Origin: Qipengyuania_B thermophila
GTDB lineage: Bacteria > Pseudomonadota > Alphaproteobacteria > Sphingomonadales > Sphingomonadaceae
Assembly: GCF_004153605.1 (NCBI RefSeq)
Contig: NZ_SDSI01000009.1
Span: 1 to 8,945, forward strand
Direction: 5' to 3'
DNA: 8,945 nucleotides
The notes below the pieces were generated by a model. It made no database searches, had not been told where the DNA came from, and saw nothing but the letters and a program-made list of their open reading frames with translations. The position numbers and the translations under genes are program-made. Below are positions 1 to 6,081 of this stretch, piece after piece. Positions within the stretch are counted from its first letter, which is position 1. The number at the start of each line of letters is the position of its first letter.

Positions 1-2
1 AG

Positions 3-512
3 CGCACGGAGCCGCCGGCGCCGTCCCCGACGCGCTCTGCCGCGCGTGCACCGGCCGAACGCACGCCCGCCTCGGCTCCGAGCCGAAACGCAGCCGATAC
101 GGCGGCCGCGCGAAGCGGGAGCAATGCTGCGCCTGCAACGCGCAACGGCGCAGCGGCTCCCGCTGCGGCCGCTGCCCGTCCGGCGTTCGGCCGGAACGCG
201 CGCGAAGGGGCGGGCGGAACGGCTGCGGCGGCCCGTCCGGCGCACCCGGCGCGGTTCTGGGTGCAGGTGGCGGCCGGCAGCAATGCCGACGCGTTCGCCT
301 TCGACTGGCGCCGCCTGACCCGCGCGCACGCGGATGTCCTGCGGGGACGCACGCCGCATGTCGCGGCGGCGGGGCGCCGTCACCGGCTGGTGATCGGGCC
401 CTTCGCCTCGGCCAAGGCGGCCGACGAGGCGGTCGCGAAGATGCGCGCCGCCGGCATGGACGTGCTGCGCTTTGACAGCGCCGCCGGCGAGGAGGTCGTC
501 GCGCTCGACTGA
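3..512 (+). CDS. SPOR-domain protein, C-terminal part (5' end outside window)
   Basis: The reading frame is open from the left edge to a TGA at 510-512, giving 169 visible residues, so the start and N-terminal domain lie outside. The first ~80 visible residues are an Ala/Pro/Arg-rich low-complexity linker. From about residue 81 a SPOR fold begins: FWVQVAAGSNADAF, then a helical stretch with the WRRL and RTPHV segments, then HRLVIGPFASAKAADEAV and a closing GMDVLRF strand. That order (FxVQVG-like strand, helix, RLxVGPF strand, second helix) is the SPOR pattern. SPOR domains bind denuded peptidoglycan glycan strands, so the protein probably acts in the periplasm or envelope at sites of septal wall synthesis. 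Sphingomonad relatives often carry TPR-type repeats upstream, but none can be seen here. The GPF motif and the linker make the family call firm; the full-length architecture is unknown. Confidence 0.85.
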   Translation, partial: RTEPPAPSPTRSAARAPAERTPASAPSRNAADTAAARSGSNAAPATRNGAAAPAAAAARPAFGRNAREGAGGTAAAARPAHPARFWVQVAAGSNADAFAFDWRRLTRAHADVLRGRTPHVAAAGRRHRLVIGPFASAKAADEAVAKMRAAGMDVLRFDSAAGEEVVALD

Positions 513-516
513 CCCG

Positions 517-544
517 CAGGCGGCGGGATGTTTTGCACCGCCTG
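517..544. repeat. perfect 7-bp inverted repeat after the SPOR gene
   Basis: CAGGCGG (517-523) and CCGCCTG (538-544) are perfect reverse complements separated by 14 nt that include TTTT. The repeat starts five bases after the SPOR stop codon. There is no T-run after the second arm, so it is not a standard intrinsic terminator. It could be a weak RNA hairpin at the 3' end of the SPOR message, or chance in GC-rich DNA. Confidence 0.3.
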
Positions 545-632
545 TCCACAGCGTTGCGCGCTTCTCCCCAGCCGCGTTTCCTCTTCCCCTTGTGAGCCGC
601 GCGGCGGTCGGAGAGAGGGAGGCAGGCACGGT

Positions 633-636
633 GGAG
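633..636 (+). promoter_or_regulatory. ribosome binding site deciding the YbjN start
   Basis: GGAG at 633-636 lies 8 nt before a TTG codon at 645 but 14 nt before the nearest in-frame ATG at 651. The spacing favours the TTG as initiator. A second purine-rich stretch (611-622) is too far upstream to serve either codon. Confidence 0.5.
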
Positions 637-644
637 TAGCTTCC

Positions 645-1151
645 TTGGACATGGACACGGCGGAGACGCTCAGGATCGACGGCAGCAGCCCGCTGCTGCT
701 GATGGCGGCGCTGTTCGAAGCGCGCGGCTGGCAGTGCCGGCTGGACGGCGCGGAGGAGATGGCGGGCGAGGTGCAGGCCGCCTGGGGGCGGTATGTCCTG
801 CGGTTCATCCGCCGGGCGGGCGACCACGTCCTTCAGGGCATCTGCCAGCCCGGGATCACCGTGCCCATGGAACGGGCGGAGGCGATCGCGCGGCTGGTGG
901 CGCTGGCCAACGAGCGAGTCTGGTTCGGCCACTTCGAGTTCTGGTCGCGAAGCGGCGTGCTGGCCTACCGGTCGTCGGTGCTGCTGAGCGACGAGGGCGA
1001 GATCACCCTGGCGCAGGCGCAGCGTGTCACCGAAACGGCCATCGAGGAGTGCGACCGCTTCTTTCCGGCCTTCCAATTCGCCCTGTGGAGCGAGAAATCG
1101 CCCGAAGAGGCGCTCGCCGCAGCGATGATCGATGCCGCCGGCGCCGCCTGA
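645..1151 (+). CDS. YbjN domain-containing protein
   Basis: A 168-residue protein of the YbjN family, soluble with no signal peptide or membrane segment. It shows the family's layout: a short acidic start, an early helix (LLLMAALFEARGW, about residues 17-29), a strand-rich core with GEVQAAWGRYVLRF (41-54) and HVLQGICQPGI (61-71), and a C-terminal half with FGHFEFWSRSGVLAYRSSVLL (94-114) and a conserved ECDRFFPAFQFALW segment (135-148). YbjN proteins resemble type III secretion chaperones in fold. In E. coli ybjN affects motility and stress responses, but no biochemical role is settled. A TTG start at 645 is chosen for its GGAG spacing and because the frame upstream (an ATG at 528) encodes a Cys/Arg/Ser-rich stretch unlike a domain; the ATG at 651 would remove only two residues. 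The 3' end overlaps proC by 20 nt, suggesting cotranscription. Confidence 0.85.
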   Translation: MDMDTAETLRIDGSSPLLLMAALFEARGWQCRLDGAEEMAGEVQAAWGRYVLRFIRRAGDHVLQGICQPGITVPMERAEAIARLVALANERVWFGHFEFWSRSGVLAYRSSVLLSDEGEITLAQAQRVTETAIEECDRFFPAFQFALWSEKSPEEALAAAMIDAAGAA

Positions 1152-1998
1152 TCTGCCGCCGGGATTTCCCGGCGCGGCCGGTCCCATGCTGGTCGTCGGC
1201 TACGGTGTCATGGCGCAGGCCATGGTGGCCGGCTGGCTGCGCGCGGGCGTTCCGGCCGGAGCGCTGCGCCTGTTCAATCCGCGGCCCAAGCCGGCACCCG
1301 AAGGCGTCTCGCTGTCCACCAGCCTGCCGAAGGGGCCGCAACGCTGGCTGCTGCTCGCCTGCAAGCCGCAGCACCTGCCGGACGTTGCGGCCTTGCTGCG
1401 GCCTTGCATCGGACCCCGCACGGTGGTGCTGTCCGTGCTGGCCGGCGTCGACCTCGACGCGCTGAAGACCGCCACACCGGGAGCGGCCGGCTGGGTGCGG
1501 ATGATGCCGAACCTCGCGGCGGCGCTGGGCGCGTCGCCGGTCGCGCTCGCCTCCTCGCCGCTCTCCCCGGCCGACGGGGCCGTGGTGGATCGGCTGGCCT
1601 CCATGCTCGGTTCTGCGGTGTGGCTCGACGGGGAAGATCGGTTCGACCTCGTGACCGCCCTCGCCGGATCGGGTCCGGGGCTGGTGTTCGCGATCATGGC
1701 GGCTCTTGCGGACGCGGCCGAAGCGAACGGGCTGGAGCGGGCGGTGGCCGACAGGCTCACTCGCGACATGGTCGTGGGCGCGGCCGCGCTGGCGGCGCGA
1801 TCCGAAGATGCCTTGCCCCTGCTGGCGGCGCGGGTTGCCAGCAAGGGCGGCATGACCCAGGCCGGTCTGGACGTGCTGGAGGCGCGTGGCCTTGCCGAAA
1901 CGATCCGCGAGGCGCTCACCGCGATTCGCGACAGCGGGGCGCAGCTGCGCCGCGCCGCCGCCGGCGATCAAGGGCGCGCCCCTGCCGGTTTTGCTTGA
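1132..1998 (+). CDS. proC: pyrroline-5-carboxylate reductase
   Basis: Catalyses the last step of proline synthesis, reducing 1-pyrroline-5-carboxylate to L-proline with NAD(P)H in the cytosol. The 288-residue length is slightly above the usual ~270. The Rossmann start is LVVGYGVMAQAM (20-31), in which the third glycine of the usual GxGxxG is Ala. Other family marks are ACKPQ (76-80), VRMMPNLAAALG (122-133, the RxMPN motif), LAGSGPGLVFAIMAALADAAEANGL (about 177-201, the SGSGPAY-type dimer/active-site helix) and VASKGGMTQAGLDVLE (235-250). The last segment normally reads SPGGTTxAGL, so K and M replace P and T. The ATG at 1132 lies inside ybjN without a good ribosome site, which fits translational coupling; the ATG at 1186 would begin directly at the Rossmann strand and is a less likely alternative. 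The C-terminal ~20 residues are a poorly conserved tail. Confidence 0.93.
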   Translation: MPPAPPDLPPGFPGAAGPMLVVGYGVMAQAMVAGWLRAGVPAGALRLFNPRPKPAPEGVSLSTSLPKGPQRWLLLACKPQHLPDVAALLRPCIGPRTVVLSVLAGVDLDALKTATPGAAGWVRMMPNLAAALGASPVALASSPLSPADGAVVDRLASMLGSAVWLDGEDRFDLVTALAGSGPGLVFAIMAALADAAEANGLERAVADRLTRDMVVGAAALAARSEDALPLLAARVASKGGMTQAGLDVLEARGLAETIREALTAIRDSGAQLRRAAAGDQGRAPAGFA

Positions 1999-2023
1999 AA
2001 CGGGACCAATTTGTTCTGATATT
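1995..2023 (+). promoter_or_regulatory. candidate sigma70-type promoter for the Bax-inhibitor-1 gene
   Basis: TTGAAA (1995-2000, five of six matches to TTGACA) and GATATT (2018-2023, four of six to TATAAT) are separated by exactly 17 nt in a patch that is AT-rich for this window. The -35 box overlaps the proC stop codon, and transcription would begin about 50 nt before the ATG at 2079. This is pattern matching only; readthrough from proC is also possible because no terminator separates the genes. Confidence 0.45.
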
Positions 2024-2078
2024 CGTTCCCAGACACGCGCCTGGATGTGCCAGCGCGTCCAGAGGAGTTGAACACGCA

Positions 2079-2822
2079 ATGGCAAACTGGAATGACCCCC
2101 CGCGGACACCGACCGGACTGGGAGCGTCATCCGCATTCCAGGGCCGTACCGACCGGGCCGTCGTCTATGACGAAGGACTGCGGTCGTACATGCTGTCCAT
2201 CTACAACTACATGGCCTCGGGCGTTCTGCTGACGGGTATCGTCGCTCTGCTGACGTTCCAGTCGGGGCTGGCGCTGTCGTTCGCCAGCGGGCCGCTGATG
2301 TGGCTGGTCGCCCTCTCGCCGCTGGCGATTGTCTTCGCGATGAGCTTCGGCATGAACCGCTTCAGCAGCGCCTCGCTTCAGGCGATGTTCTGGACCTTTG
2401 CCGTGCTGATGGGGCTGAGCCTGTCGACCCTGTTCCTGCGGTTCACCGGCGAGTCCATCGCTCTGACCTTCTTTGCCACGGCGGGTGCCTTTGCGGGCCT
2501 CAGCCTGTGGGGGTACACCACCAAGAAGGATCTGTCGGGCTTCGGCACCTTCCTGATCATGGGCGTGGTCGGCCTGCTGGTGGCCATGCTGCTCAACATG
2601 TTCCTGCAGTCGGGCGGCCTTGCCCTCGCGATCAGCGCGATCGGCGTGCTGATCTTTGCCGGGCTGACCGCGTATGACACGCAGCGGCTGAAGAACGCCT
2701 ATCAGTATCTTCAGGGCAGCGAGATGCGCGGCAAGGTCGTCATCATGGGTGCGCTCAGCCTGTATCTCGACTTCATCAACATGTTCACCTTCCTGCTTCA
2801 GTTCCTGGGGCAGCGCGAATAA
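2079..2822 (+). CDS. Bax inhibitor-1/YccA family membrane protein
   Basis: A 247-residue inner-membrane protein of the BI-1 (UPF0005, YccA/YetJ) family. A hydrophilic N-terminus of ~40 residues precedes seven hydrophobic segments at about 42-62, 71-91, 98-119, 125-145, 156-177, 179-199 and 218-242. Family signatures are clear: the SVYxY-like SIYNYMASGVLLTG (40-53), LWGYTTKKDLSGFGTFLIMG (143-162), FAGLTAYDTQRLK (193-205) and ALSLYLDFINMFTFLL (225-240). Asp200 and Asp231 occupy the places of the paired aspartates that form the pH-sensitive calcium-leak gate in Bacillus YetJ (alignment by eye). In bacteria the family has been linked to calcium leak and, for YccA, to modulating the FtsH protease; which applies here is not visible. 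AGAGGAG (2061-2067) sits about 11 nt upstream of the ATG. The gene ends just before a strong terminator. Confidence 0.93.
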   Translation: MANWNDPPRTPTGLGASSAFQGRTDRAVVYDEGLRSYMLSIYNYMASGVLLTGIVALLTFQSGLALSFASGPLMWLVALSPLAIVFAMSFGMNRFSSASLQAMFWTFAVLMGLSLSTLFLRFTGESIALTFFATAGAFAGLSLWGYTTKKDLSGFGTFLIMGVVGLLVAMLLNMFLQSGGLALAISAIGVLIFAGLTAYDTQRLKNAYQYLQGSEMRGKVVIMGALSLYLDFINMFTFLLQFLGQRE

Positions 2823-2848
2823 CCGCTCACGGCAGCGGGTCGCACCAG

Positions 2849-2881
2849 GCCCGGGGCGCCTCGCGGCGCTCCGGGCTTTTT
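2849..2881 (+). terminator. strong rho-independent terminator
   Basis: The arms at 2849-2860 (GCCCGGGGCGCC) and 2865-2876 (GGCGCTCCGGGC) form a 12-bp stem with one G-U pair and a TCGC tetraloop, followed directly by TTTTT (2877-2881). It lies 27 nt after the stop codon of the Bax-inhibitor-1 gene and closes the left-hand plus-strand cluster. Confidence 0.93.
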
Positions 2882-3056
2882 GCATGCGCCGTCGGCGTGC
2901 AACTTCCTGTGCCAGGCTTGCGGCGCGGTCGGGGCAGGACCGTCAACGGCTGGCCGCAAATGCTGTTTTCACAGGCAAACACCAGCGGTAGACCTGTGGA
3001 CAGGCCGGCTCGGGTGAGATGATGGCTGGCACGGGACGGAAGGAGTTGGGACGACC

Positions 3057-3842
3057 ATGACAGCACAGACCGCAAAACGCACCGGGCTGGCGAAGTCGGC
3101 GCGGCGGCTGGGTGCCGGGGCCGTGCTGCTGCTGGCCGCGGGCTGTGCCCAGCGGGCCGCGCCGCCGCCGGCTCCGGTGGCGCCGCCGCCGGTGACGACG
3201 CAGTTCGTGGTGCCGCCTCGCCCGCTGCCGCCTCCGGGCGCGCCGGAAGGGCTCGTGCTGCCGCCACGTCTGGCCGACGGGGTGCGTCAGACCGTCAACA
3301 CGCAGATCACGCCCTCGCAGACGATCTGGAACCTGCGTTCGGCGCTGAATGTCGCGGCGCTGAACTGCGTGACGCCCGAGTACGAGCCGCTGGTCGGCAA
3401 TTACCAGACCTTCCTGACCCGGTTCCGCACGCCGCTCAGCACGGCGAACCGCTCCATCACCCGCGAGTTTGCGGAGCGCTATGGCCGCGCGGGCCGGGCG
3501 AGCGAGGACGCCTACATCACCAAGGTCTACAACTACTTCGCCACGCCCGCCGTGCACGACGAGTTCTGCGCCAGCGCGCTCGCCCTGAGCGCGCAGGCCG
3601 CCACCGTGCCGCCGGCAGAGCTGGGGGCGTTCGCCGCGACGGCGCTGCCGACGATCGAGGCCATCTTCGAGGGGTTCTTCAACCGCTACGAGCAGTATCA
3701 GCGCGATCTGAGCGAGTGGGAGCGGGCCTACGGCGCCACCGTGCCGGTGGACCCCTACGAGCTTCAGCAGGCGGTTCTGGCCGCGCAGGCGTCGCCCGCC
3801 GTGCCGCAGCCCCTGCCCACCGCCGGGCCGGTGCTGCGCTGA
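3057..3842 (+). CDS. putative lipoprotein of unknown function
   Basis: A 261-residue protein with a lipoprotein signal: basic N-terminus (KR at 7-8, K and RR at 13-18), hydrophobic core GAGAVLLLAAG (19-29) and Cys30 as the likely lipidated residue. A Pro/Ala-rich tether (about 31-70) follows, then a helical domain. Visible segments are QTIWNLRSALNVAALNC (88-104), YEPLVGNYQTFLTRF (109-123), REFAERYG (136-143), YITKVYNYFATPAVHDEFC (153-171) and FFNRYEQYQRDLSEWERAYG (207-226). Cys104 and Cys171 are the only cysteines after the lipid Cys and could form a periplasmic disulfide. I recall similar hypothetical proteins in sphingomonads sharing the ALNVAALxC and VYNxFA...FC elements, but no function. 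The start is supported by GGAAGGAG (3038-3045), 11 nt upstream. The gene looks monocistronic, between a terminator and a tRNA. In the 172 nt upstream I found no convincing promoter. Confidence 0.82.
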   Translation: MTAQTAKRTGLAKSARRLGAGAVLLLAAGCAQRAAPPPAPVAPPPVTTQFVVPPRPLPPPGAPEGLVLPPRLADGVRQTVNTQITPSQTIWNLRSALNVAALNCVTPEYEPLVGNYQTFLTRFRTPLSTANRSITREFAERYGRAGRASEDAYITKVYNYFATPAVHDEFCASALALSAQAATVPPAELGAFAATALPTIEAIFEGFFNRYEQYQRDLSEWERAYGATVPVDPYELQQAVLAAQASPAVPQPLPTAGPVLR

Positions 3843-3866
3843 CGTCCGGCGCACTTCCGCTGCTTT

Positions 3867-3904
3867 TGCCCCTTTTCGCGGCCGCAACTCGCCGCTAAGG
3901 GGCA
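3867..3904. repeat. perfect 8-bp inverted repeat upstream of tRNA-Ala
   Basis: TGCCCCTT (3867-3874) and AAGGGGCA (3897-3904) are exact reverse complements with a 22-nt spacer that itself contains the palindrome GCGGCCGC (3878-3885). The right arm ends 9 nt before the mature tRNA 5' end, so the element covers the region where the tRNA promoter should lie. No T-run follows it, so it is not a normal terminator for the lipoprotein gene. It could be a regulator site, a 3'-end hairpin of the lipoprotein mRNA, or chance. Confidence 0.45.
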
Positions 3905-3913
3905 TGGCGCAGA

Positions 3914-3986
<73 letters not shown>

Positions 3987-3989
<3 letters not shown>

Positions 3990-4003
3990 CCGCCTCGCGG
4001 TGG
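3987..4003 (+). other. hairpin formed from the tRNA CCA end and its trailer
   Basis: CCACCGC (3987-3993) and GCGGTGG (3997-4003) pair perfectly around a CTC loop. The 5' arm begins with the CCA tail of the tRNA, so in the precursor the CCA end would be held in a short stem. No T-run follows, so it is unlikely to terminate transcription by itself. A role in 3' processing is inference. Confidence 0.4.
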
Positions 4004-4051
4004 CTGCAGGTCTGATCCGCGCCGTGGCTGGCGCAATCGCGGCGGGGCGCC

Positions 4052-4057
4052 TATCTG
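4052..4057 (+). promoter_or_regulatory. possible -10 element giving a leaderless obgE message
   Basis: TATCTG (4052-4057) is a fair -10 hexamer, and an initiation point 7 nt later falls on the A of the obgE ATG at 4064. No Shine-Dalgarno sequence is present at normal spacing before that ATG (the preceding bases are CTATCTGGCCCCC). I see no good -35 box at 16-18 nt, so this is a weak call. The alternative is readthrough from the tRNA promoter. Confidence 0.3.
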
Positions 4058-4063
4058 GCCCCC

Positions 4064-5131
4064 ATGCATTTTCTTGACCAGGCGAAGATCTTCCTCAAGT
4101 CGGGCGCTGGCGGCCCCGGCGCCGTCAGCTTCCGCCGCGAAAAGTTCGTGGAGTTCGGCGGGCCGGACGGCGGCAATGGGGGGCGCGGCGGCGACATCGT
4201 ATTCGAGGCGGTGGCCGGGCTGAACACGCTGATCGATTTTCGGTACACGCAGCATTTCAAGGCCGCGCGCGGCGGGCACGGCATGGGGCGCGACCGCACC
4301 GGCGCCAACGCCCGGCCGCTGGTGATCAAGGTGCCGGTCGGAACCCAGATCCTGTCGGAGGATCGCGAGCACCTGCTGGCCGATTTCACCCGTCCCGGAC
4401 AGCGCGTCGTGCTGCTGGAAGGCGGCATGGGCGGCCGGGGCAATGCCAGCTACAAGACCTCGACCAACCGCGCTCCGCGCCAGCATCAGCCGGGGATGCC
4501 GGCCCAGGAGATGTGGGTGTGGCTGCGGCTGAAGCTGCTGGCGGATGTCGGGCTCGTCGGCTTGCCGAACGCGGGCAAGTCGACCTTCATCAACCAGATC
4601 TCGAATGCGCGCTCGAAGGTCGGCGACTACGCCTTCACGACCCTCGTGCCCCGGCTTGGTGTCGTCCGGCACCGCGAGCGCGAATTCGTGGTGGCGGACA
4701 TCCCCGGCCTCATCGAAGGCGCGGCGGAAGGGGCAGGAGTGGGCGACAGGTTTCTCGGCCACATCGAGCGGTGCCGTGTCCTCATTCACCTCATCGACAT
4801 CGCCGGCGCCGATCCCGCCGACGCCATGCGCACGGTGGAACAGGAACTGGCCGCCTATGGCGCCGATCTCGACGCCAAGCCGCGGCTGGTGGCGCTGAAC
4901 AAGGTCGACCTTGCGGACGACGAACTGAACGAGGCCTTTGCCCGCGAGCTGCGCGGAGCCGGAGCGCGCGAGGTGTTCTTCGTCTCGGGCGCAACCGGCG
5001 AGGGCGTTGATGCGCTGCTCGACGCGGTGCTGCGGTATCTGCCCGCGCCCGCGGAAGGCGCGGAATGCGCGGAGGCGGACGCAGAGGGCGCGGAGAGGGC
5101 GGGCGGGCCGGTGGCCTGGTCGCCGCTTTGA
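4064..5131 (+). CDS. obgE: Obg-family GTPase ObgE/CgtA
   Basis: An essential GTPase in bacteria that binds the 50S ribosomal subunit and takes part in its maturation and in (p)ppGpp-linked growth control. The 355-residue protein starts MHFLDQAKIFLKSGAGGPG. Residues 1-158 form the glycine-rich Obg fold, with FGGPDGGNGGRGGDI (31-45), GGHGMGRDRTG (70-80) and LLEGGMGGRGN (117-127). The G domain has G1 GLPNAGKS (166-173), switch I YAFTTLVPRLG (189-199), G3 DIPG (212-215) followed by LIEGAAEGAGVGDRFLGHIERC, G4 NKVD (279-282) and G5 SGAT (308-311), so all nucleotide-binding elements are intact. After about residue 328 comes an Ala/Glu/Gly-rich tail of ~27 residues with AEGAE-like repeats; no C-terminal OCT-type domain is present. 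No ribosome binding site is visible. The epimerase gene starts 11 nt downstream and is probably cotranscribed. Confidence 0.97.
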   Translation: MHFLDQAKIFLKSGAGGPGAVSFRREKFVEFGGPDGGNGGRGGDIVFEAVAGLNTLIDFRYTQHFKAARGGHGMGRDRTGANARPLVIKVPVGTQILSEDREHLLADFTRPGQRVVLLEGGMGGRGNASYKTSTNRAPRQHQPGMPAQEMWVWLRLKLLADVGLVGLPNAGKSTFINQISNARSKVGDYAFTTLVPRLGVVRHREREFVVADIPGLIEGAAEGAGVGDRFLGHIERCRVLIHLIDIAGADPADAMRTVEQELAAYGADLDAKPRLVALNKVDLADDELNEAFARELRGAGAREVFFVSGATGEGVDALLDAVLRYLPAPAEGAECAEADAEGAERAGGPVAWSPL

Positions 5132-5142
5132 CGGGCAGGTCG

Positions 5143-6057
5143 ATGCGCATCGCGCTGACGGGCGCGACCGGCTTCGTCGGCGGCGCTGTGCTGGAGACGC
5201 TCCTGGGGAAGGGGATCGGTGTCACGGCGCTCGCCCGCCGGCCCCCGCCTGAACCGGCGCCGCCGGGCGTGCGGTTCGTCGCCGGCAACCTCGCCAGCAG
5301 CGCGGCGCTGGACCGGCTTGTTGCCGATGCCGACGCGGTCATCCACGTCGCCGGCCTCGTCCGCACGCTCGACCCGGCGGCTTTCAAGGCCGTCAATGTC
5401 GACGGAACCCGCGCGCTCGCGGAGACCGCCACGCGGCACGGTGTCCGGCGCATGGTGTTCGTGTCGTCCCTCGCCGCGCGCGAGCCGCAGCTGTCGCGCT
5501 ATGGCGCGTCGAAGCGGCAGGCCGAGGAGGTTGTCCGCAGCAGCGGACTGCACTGGACAATCGTGCGCCCCCCGGCGGTCTACGGGCCGCGCGACGCAGA
5601 AATGCTGGAGCTGTTCCGGCTGGCGGCGCGGTTCGGCGTCGTGCCCGTGCCGCCGGCGGGACGCGCCTCGCTCATCCATGTCGGCGATCTCGCCCGTCTG
5701 CTCGTCGCGCTGGTTGGCGCGGCGCCCGATCCTGCCATGATGGAGCCGGACGACGGCACGGCCGGCGGGCACACGCATGGCGCGCTGGCGCGCATGATCG
5801 GGCGGGCGGTGGGCCGCCGGCGGGTGTTCGCCCCGGCCGTGCCGGCTGTTGCCCTGCGCCTCGCGGCCGGGATCGACGAACGGGTGCGTGGACAGGCGGC
5901 TCGGCTGACCGGCGACCGGGCCCGGTACATGGCGCATCCGGACTGGGTGGCGGATCCGGCGGCCCGCCCGCCACGGGCCTTGTGGCAGCCGCGCATCGGG
6001 GCGGAGGAGGGACTCGCCGCCACCGCGCGCTGGTATTGGGACGCCGGCTGGCTCTGA
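5143..6057 (+). CDS. NAD(P)-dependent epimerase/dehydratase (atypical or extended SDR)
   Basis: A 304-residue short-chain dehydrogenase/reductase-like protein. The Rossmann motif TGATGFVG is at 6-13. The end of beta-4 is AVIHVAGLV (65-73), VFVSSLAA (105-112) supplies the active-site serine, and Y120-GAS-K124 is the catalytic YxxxK. VRPPAVYGPRD (141-151) is the RPxxVYGP substrate-loop motif. It resembles the bacterial relatives of the complex I accessory subunit NDUFA9 and other NAD-dependent epimerases; the substrate cannot be read from sequence. The start is the ATG at 5143, immediately before the Rossmann strand. The frame remains open upstream (an ATG at 5065), but that part overlaps the obgE tail and is Arg/Gly-rich. 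A short GGCAGG (5134-5139) precedes the start at close spacing, so translational coupling to obgE is likely. The gene converges on metC across 24 nt with no recognisable terminator between them. Confidence 0.88.
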   Translation: MRIALTGATGFVGGAVLETLLGKGIGVTALARRPPPEPAPPGVRFVAGNLASSAALDRLVADADAVIHVAGLVRTLDPAAFKAVNVDGTRALAETATRHGVRRMVFVSSLAAREPQLSRYGASKRQAEEVVRSSGLHWTIVRPPAVYGPRDAEMLELFRLAARFGVVPVPPAGRASLIHVGDLARLLVALVGAAPDPAMMEPDDGTAGGHTHGALARMIGRAVGRRRVFAPAVPAVALRLAAGIDERVRGQAARLTGDRARYMAHPDWVADPAARPPRALWQPRIGAEEGLAATARWYWDAGWL

Positions 6058-6081
6058 GGCGACTGCGCCGAAAGGTGAGGA

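Noticed and set aside
1..260. Separate small gene in the arginine-rich frame starting at 46
   Set aside because: The SPOR protein's frame is open through the whole stretch and gives a typical Ala/Pro linker leading into the SPOR fold; the other frame is a shadow.
2013..2028. LexA/SOS box
   Set aside because: GTTC words are spaced by 8 nt, not the 7 nt required for the alphaproteobacterial LexA site, so it is not annotated as an operator (kept as a weak finding).
1027..2136. Long minus-strand open frame (369 codons) opposite proC
   Set aside because: Its translation is Arg/Gly/His/Gln-rich with no domain signal and it is the antisense shadow of proC in GC-rich DNA, where stop codons are rare. 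The plus-strand protein has all ProC motifs.
2127..2885. Minus-strand open frame (252 codons) opposite the Bax-inhibitor-1 gene
   Set aside because: Antisense shadow; highly charged low-complexity product, no ribosome site, and it crosses the terminator.
2970..2998. Inverted repeat CACAGG...CCTGTG upstream of the lipoprotein gene
   Set aside because: Only 6 bp arms with a 17-nt spacer in a GC-rich region; no T-run and no clear link to a promoter. Chance is sufficient.
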